This document shows positions 59,700 through 64,000 of a stretch of 64,000 bases of DNA, in pieces (position 1 is the first letter of the stretch; each line of letters starts with the position of its first letter). The notes under the pieces are model-generated. The model was not told the origin of the DNA and ran no database searches. It worked only from the letters and a program-made list of their open reading frames with translations. This stretch comes from Albifimbria verrucaria (taxonomy: Eukaryota; Ascomycota; Sordariomycetes; Hypocreales; Stachybotryaceae), in the NCBI GenBank assembly GCA_020081605.1, contig JAHREC010000018.1, forward strand, positions 2,604,001-2,668,000, read 5' to 3'. The position numbers and the translations under genes were made by a program.

Positions 59700-60457
59700 G
59701 TCAGCCGCAGCCGGTTACGTCCCCATCGGAATTTGCTTAGACATCTGGCTGAAACGATTCGGAGCTGGGCGATGCGCTAGAGGTAGATACACAAAATAGT
59801 ATAGCCGCGCTAGAGGTAAGGGAAAAGGCAACAAGAGACTGTTTGGATTCTTTACCAGCGGCGACTTACGTCGATGCGGTTGTGGGGGTTAAAAGCAGCG
59901 TGGTGAAAAGGCTGAGATTTGTGGAGAGAAGGCCCGTTTCTGTCACTCTCCTGCGCCCCTTGAGATTGACAAGGGGCCATTCTGTGGTATGTGAAGACGG
60001 TGTACTAGGCGAATGATTCGGACTGTTTATTGTATGATAAATATAAATACCTTAAAGCTTTCTTTCGGCCACAGCTATTACTGTTCTCTACCCAAGTCTC
60101 GTTGCTATAACATCCTCCGAGAACTTTATATCCTTCGGAGGCTTGATTTTATTAATTCCTGTCATGAGTTACACGAGATGCTGATATACTAGTGGCATTT
60201 TTGTTCCCAAAATACGAAAAGTAGGTAGTGCTCATGAGTACAATTTGCTATTGAGTAAACGTATATAACCTTTTGTCATCCTTATATGTGACATTATCAA
60301 CTACTTCCAAGTTCTCAGCGTACGAGTAATGCCGTGTCTGGCGAGGTGAACTCCATCTTTCATTAGGGCCCTGGATTTTTCAACGCCTCTATATATCACT
60401 TTTTATGTTGAGAGATCCTGATCGCGAGTACCAATCTTCACGTTGCAGTCCATCATA
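59700..60457. other. Convergent intergenic region (ARP9 / MATE 3' ends)
   Basis: About 760 bases, AT-rich toward 60.0-60.4 kb, lie between two converging genes. No feature is seen. Confidence 0.6.
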
Positions 60458-62559
60458 TTAACCGGCAGCGTTTCTCGCAGCAGCTTCGTTTGCCGCAACC
60501 TGCCAGTTGGTTCGCCACAGATATATGTACTCAATAGTCGCAGCACTATTGAATATCAGCAACAAGTAACACAGATAGAATGAAAAGGGAATGGAATAAG
60601 ACTTACACCATCAGCCCCACCGTAATTCCTGCCCACATACCCTCCAGCTTCCAGTCTAGGCCAAAAGCCAGACCAAGCGAGATGGGCAGCGAAATGACAT
60701 AATAGGCAAACAGGTTGGCGGGTCCGCCTATGGCCTGCTTTCCAATACCGCGGAGCAGACCGTGCGCGCCGGCAGAGAAACCATCGAAGAGCTGTGAGAC
60801 AGCAACAACTGGGAGTGCATGGGCTACAATCTTGATGACATCTGGATCATCGGTGAAAAGCCGGGGCAGTTGGAAGCGCAGACTGCTAAAGATGGTAAGA
60901 TTCAAGCAGCCAATCAGCAAAGCTGCAACACAGGCCTGTAAATCATCAGCACGTTGGTCACGAGATTTCAGCCACATGAGAGACAAGACTTACAACTCTA
61001 GCAGTGACCCTGGCAGCTTCAACAAGGTTGGCTCCAATGAGGTTAGCTGTCCTTGTGGAAGAGGCAATAGAGACAGGGAAAGGAATTTGGTACGAGATGC
61101 TTGCGAGGGTTGTCAGCACACTCTGGGCTGCGAGGTATTCCGCACCGAAGCGACTGGACAGCAGGGTCATGATTTCGAACGCCAGCCACTCGGCTTCGAC
61201 CATGATCATACCGGGCAGGGCGAGCTTGACCATAGGCCACCAGTTTCTGAGGGCTTTTTGCTGAAGCCGCCCCAGCACTGGTGGCCATCGATATACTTGA
61301 CATAGAGGAATAGCATGACAGGCATGATATTCTCGGTAATGGCCACGGCGATTGGCGCACCAACAAAGCCCCAATTGAGCTTCCAAACAAGGAACCACAT
61401 GAGAATGGCGTTGAATGGGGCCACGATGACGAGAACGTAGGTGGTAGCGTGGAAGAGCCCTTGAGCCTGGGTGAAGCGCTTGCCACACTCAAACACAATC
61501 AAGCCAGGTATGCTGAAGATCATGACACGAAGGTAAAGTCCAGCCAAACGGGCAGCTTCAGGCTCCGGTATCATGTGCTTGAGAATATCCTCAGCGAACC
61601 ACCAAATCACAGAAATGGGAACAGACATGCACAGCAGGAAGGCAGTCATTCTCTGGAACTGGAGACCGACAAGATGCTTGTGGCCCGAGCCGTAGGCTTG
61701 TGCACAGAGAGTATCCAGGCTGGTTGCTAGACCCTGGAAGGGGCTATGCAGGTGATGGCAGCGGACATGTTGGCCACTATGGTTCACGGTTAGATGTAAA
61801 TTGAAGGAAAGATGGAACAAAGATGGTGAGTGGAGTTCACTTACAAGACACTGCTCCCAGCTCCATCTTGCCAATGCGACCGACGGTAAAGATACTAGCG
61901 ACATTGATGGAATACTGCAGCACAAACGTCACGATCAACGGAACAGAATAAGTGGCAATGGTCTTAGCCTCGCGCTGCCACGTGGTACGAAGTTGGCCAG
62001 AGGCAACGGCCTGCTCCCACTGATCCTCTAGGTCATCATCATCGGAGGAAGTGGCAGAGCCGTTTCCGTCGTGGAGAAGCGGAGAGGTCTCACTTGGAGG
62101 CTGGATGGTAATGTGAGGGCCCTCGGTATCGCGAGACGGAAGCTTGGTGCTGAAGAGACGTTTGTACAGCCTGCCAAACAAGGTCTGGCGGCGTACGGAA
62201 TGCTTGGGAGGCAGGACGTGATTGTCACGGAGGAGGCTCTGCTCGGCGTGGCGTGATTGTTTGCGCTCCAAGGGCGTCATGGCAGGCCCATCGGCCGACT
62301 GAGGGTTGAAAACAGGCCTGGAGACGCCGTACGCCACGCCGCTGGGGCGACGATACATGGTATGGCCGAAGGCATGGTCAGCGTCGTGGGCGTCGTCGAT
62401 GGCGGCCCCATCTGACATGTCCTCATCGTCATCAGTACACTCCGCGATGTCCCGGGCTAGAACCTGGTCGGCCAGAGGAGAGCCGGAGCGAAAGGACGAG
62501 GCCGAGGTTGACAGAATGTCATGGTGGCCGGGCGAGGCACGGCTTCGAGCTGGTCTCAT
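60458..62559 (-). CDS. MATE-family multidrug/cation exporter
   Basis: MATE proteins are 12-helix antiporters that export drugs or organic cations using a proton or sodium gradient. The start at 62559 opens a long, acidic and Ser-rich cytosolic N-terminus of about 180 residues (RPSGVAYGVSRP, SETSPLLHDG), as in yeast Erc1-type fungal MATEs. The helices begin at ATYSVPLIVTFVLQYSINVA and GRIGKMELGAVSLANMS. The signature GLATSLDTLCAQAYGSG follows, then further helices to DGFSAGAHGLLRGIGKQAIG. The final exon after an intron is AATIEYIYLWRTNWQVAANE-AAARNAAG at 60458. Introns fit about 61778..61845, 60936..60993 and about 60553..60602. One-base losses occur at 61740-61743 (G4) and 61255-61259 (T5). 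Length is about 650 residues. Substrate cannot be inferred. Confidence 0.9.
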
Positions 62560-63458
62560 TTATGAAAGGTACGTGGGAGGAACGTCTGGATCGCAATAGA
62601 GGCCCTCTCGGGAATGATCAGACCATAAGGAGAGGTCAACGGTAAGGTAGGTCAGGTTTGCCTTGGTGAGCTCAGTGAGAGGTCCGTTTTGAAGGGTCTC
62701 AAGAAAAGCTCTAAGCCGTAGCGTGATCGATGAATGGCCAGGCTAAGACGCAAGGTGGGCCACAGTGGGTGTGAATTTCTCACGAGACGATGCTGGCCTG
62801 GTTTAGAGCGGACGAGAAGCCGAGCTAAGAATTGCTTGTTTGTTTGTTGCAAGTTTTGGACGGGAGGCGAAGTTGGATGTCACGTCAAAGCCGATTGACC
62901 TGTGGTAGGGCGTAGGAAAAGTGTAGACTAGGTAGACTAGGTCGGTAAGTAAACCATTGCCTGCTTGCAAGTGACGACTTTTTCCATTAATGCAGGCAAG
63001 TGGGCACTTACACAAGGTGGCTCCCGCTTTGGGTAAGGGTCGACCAACGATATCCGAAGGACTGCAGGTACTTACCTCACCTTGCCCAGGGACTTGGCCA
63101 GCCTCAATCCAACCCGAACCGCCTTCCAGGGTACGGGTACTGGATACGCCCTGCCCCACCACGTCTGTGCTGCGTCAGCGCTGTCACCCATACTCGAAGC
63201 CTCGAGTTTTCAGTTCGCTCGTCTTCAGCTGCCGGCTCGCCAAAAGGTAACGCCGGCACTTCACCTAAGTACCTAGGTAGGCTATCTCTACATCATCGTC
63301 ATTGCTGGTAACACCGCCCATGTGAGTCAACACGCCCGTCTTGCATCTGGCCATCATCTTGTCATCCTATTATATTTGTCTGTGATGGCGATTATGGTGA
63401 GGTAAACAACAAAAGACGCGGCCCATGCCCATGTTTGCAGCAAGACATGCTTTCCGTC
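62560..63458. promoter_or_regulatory. MATE promoter / TDP1 3' side
   Basis: About 900 bases separate the MATE start from the TDP1 stop, both on the minus strand. Repeated TAGACTAGGTAGACTAGGTCGGTAAG (62925-62950) and CACCTAAGTACCTAGGTAGG (about 63260-63280) stand out. No gene is supported. Confidence 0.5.
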
Positions 63459-64000
63459 TCACCAGCCCGTCCATGTGAGTCCTAGTTGGTCCGCTTCTGA
63501 ATGAGCCATCGTGGCCACCCAAGGAGTCTCATCATTTCCATATCGCTGCAAGGGCAGAGAGTACGGGATCCGCAGCCCAACCACTGGTCTTTTCTCACCA
63601 ACGGCCTGCAAATCGTTCGAGTCAGGGCTGTCCGTCCCAAACGTGCCAACCATTGCAGCTTCCCTCCAAAGAGTCCGGGGTATACCAGCACCCCGATTTC
63701 CCATGATGCCACGCGCATCTCCCCGCTCGCCTGTAGAGTATCTCCCCAAGCTTGCTTCGACAAATTGGCAGACGTGAGCAAGGCCCAGTCAATGGTGCCT
63801 TGTTCGTTATATCGTATATAGGTTTTGATATGGGGCGCAGCTCGTTGTCGCCCGCCATCCCGTCTTTCCCTTGTCAAATCTGACTTCCAGGTTAGCAAGA
63901 TACGGCAGGGTATGACAAAAAGGAGTTACCTATCCCTCTCGGGCTATCGTTTGCCCAATGGTGAAATATTGGACGCAGGTACTGTAGCTGCTTGGCTTGT
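63459..64000 (-). CDS. TDP1: Tyrosyl-DNA phosphodiesterase 1, C-terminal part (5' end beyond window)
   Basis: Tdp1 removes topoisomerase I stubs from DNA 3' ends. The second HKD active-site motif is visible: HIKTYIRYNEQGTIDWALLT then SANLSKQAWG (His and Lys of HxK, then the Asn/Asp position), near 63745-63835. After it come MRVASWEIGVLVYPGLFG, MVGTFGTDSP and VVGLRIPYSLPLQRYGNDET. The end, with EADQLGLTWTGW, is at 63459. Upstream, QAKQLQYLRPIFHHWANDSP at the window edge joins through an intron of about 60 bases ending near 63885. Frame changes occur near 63665 and near 63855. The first HKD motif is outside the window. Confidence 0.88.

Noticed and set aside
1..64000. Programmed ribosomal frameshifting or real pseudogenisation as the cause of the many frame breaks
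   Set aside because: Too many unrelated essential genes are affected, the sites share only a homopolymer run, and every case is a one-base loss; sequencing error is simpler.
1..64000. CRISPR arrays, insertion sequences, phage or secondary-metabolite cluster genes
   Set aside because: No regularly spaced repeats, transposase motifs or PKS/NRPS/terpene-synthase domains were seen; the lone MATE transporter and the Zn2Cys6 regulator are 43 kb apart among housekeeping genes.

Overview
This is eukaryotic DNA from a filamentous ascomycete. The genes carry short introns (about 48-92 bases) with GTAAGT/GTATGT-type donors, CTAAC/CTGAC-like branch sites and CAG/TAG acceptors. The protein set is typical of Pezizomycotina: a Zn2Cys6 regulator, a two-finger C2H2 regulator with a fungal transcription-factor domain, a SYLF-domain protein and fungal Arp9. 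The protein style and the many GTACCTA/TACCTAC motifs between genes suggest a Sordariomycete, perhaps Hypocreales. The genus cannot be fixed from the sequence alone.

Layout, left to right. SRP68 (-, cut by the left edge), URA5 orotate phosphoribosyltransferase (-), a RAD5/HLTF-like HIRAN-SNF2-RING helicase (+), gamma-tubulin complex protein GCP2 (-), proteasome subunit alpha-5 PUP2 (+) and a Zn2Cys6 transcription factor (-) fill 1-17.1 kb. A gene-poor AT-rich stretch (17.1-20.96 kb) follows. Then come RRP8 rRNA methyltransferase (+), DDI1 ubiquitin-dependent protease (-), NOG1 nucleolar GTPase (+), Rab GDI (-) and mitochondrial ribosomal protein L4/L47 (-), up to 31.8 kb. About 11.4 kb without a convincing intact gene (31.8-43.2 kb) lies upstream of a C2H2 transcription factor (+). 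It is followed by a very small membrane-protein gene (-) and a second gene-poor stretch (47.2-53.5 kb). The right end has a SYLF/Ysc84-like protein (+), ARP9 (+), a MATE-family transporter (-) and TDP1 (-, cut by the right edge).

Most genes are conserved single-copy housekeeping genes: ribosome biogenesis (RRP8, NOG1), protein targeting and turnover (SRP68, PUP2, DDI1, GDI), chromatin and DNA repair (RAD5-like, ARP9, TDP1), microtubule nucleation (GCP2) and pyrimidine synthesis (URA5). They do not form one pathway or a secondary-metabolite cluster.

The most striking property is technical. Nearly every conserved gene is interrupted by apparent single-base deletions, almost always in a run of identical bases, while family motifs continue in the next frame. 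This looks like uncorrected homopolymer error in the assembly rather than gene decay, so each gene below is given as one span although no single reading frame covers it. I found no tRNA, rRNA, CRISPR array, intact transposon or clear new multi-gene system. The items most worth a second look are a start codon apparently split by an intron in DDI1, a tiny uncharacterised membrane-protein gene, the 11-kb gene desert upstream of the C2H2 regulator with a protein-like remnant inside it, and a set of 5/10-base-unit tandem arrays between genes.
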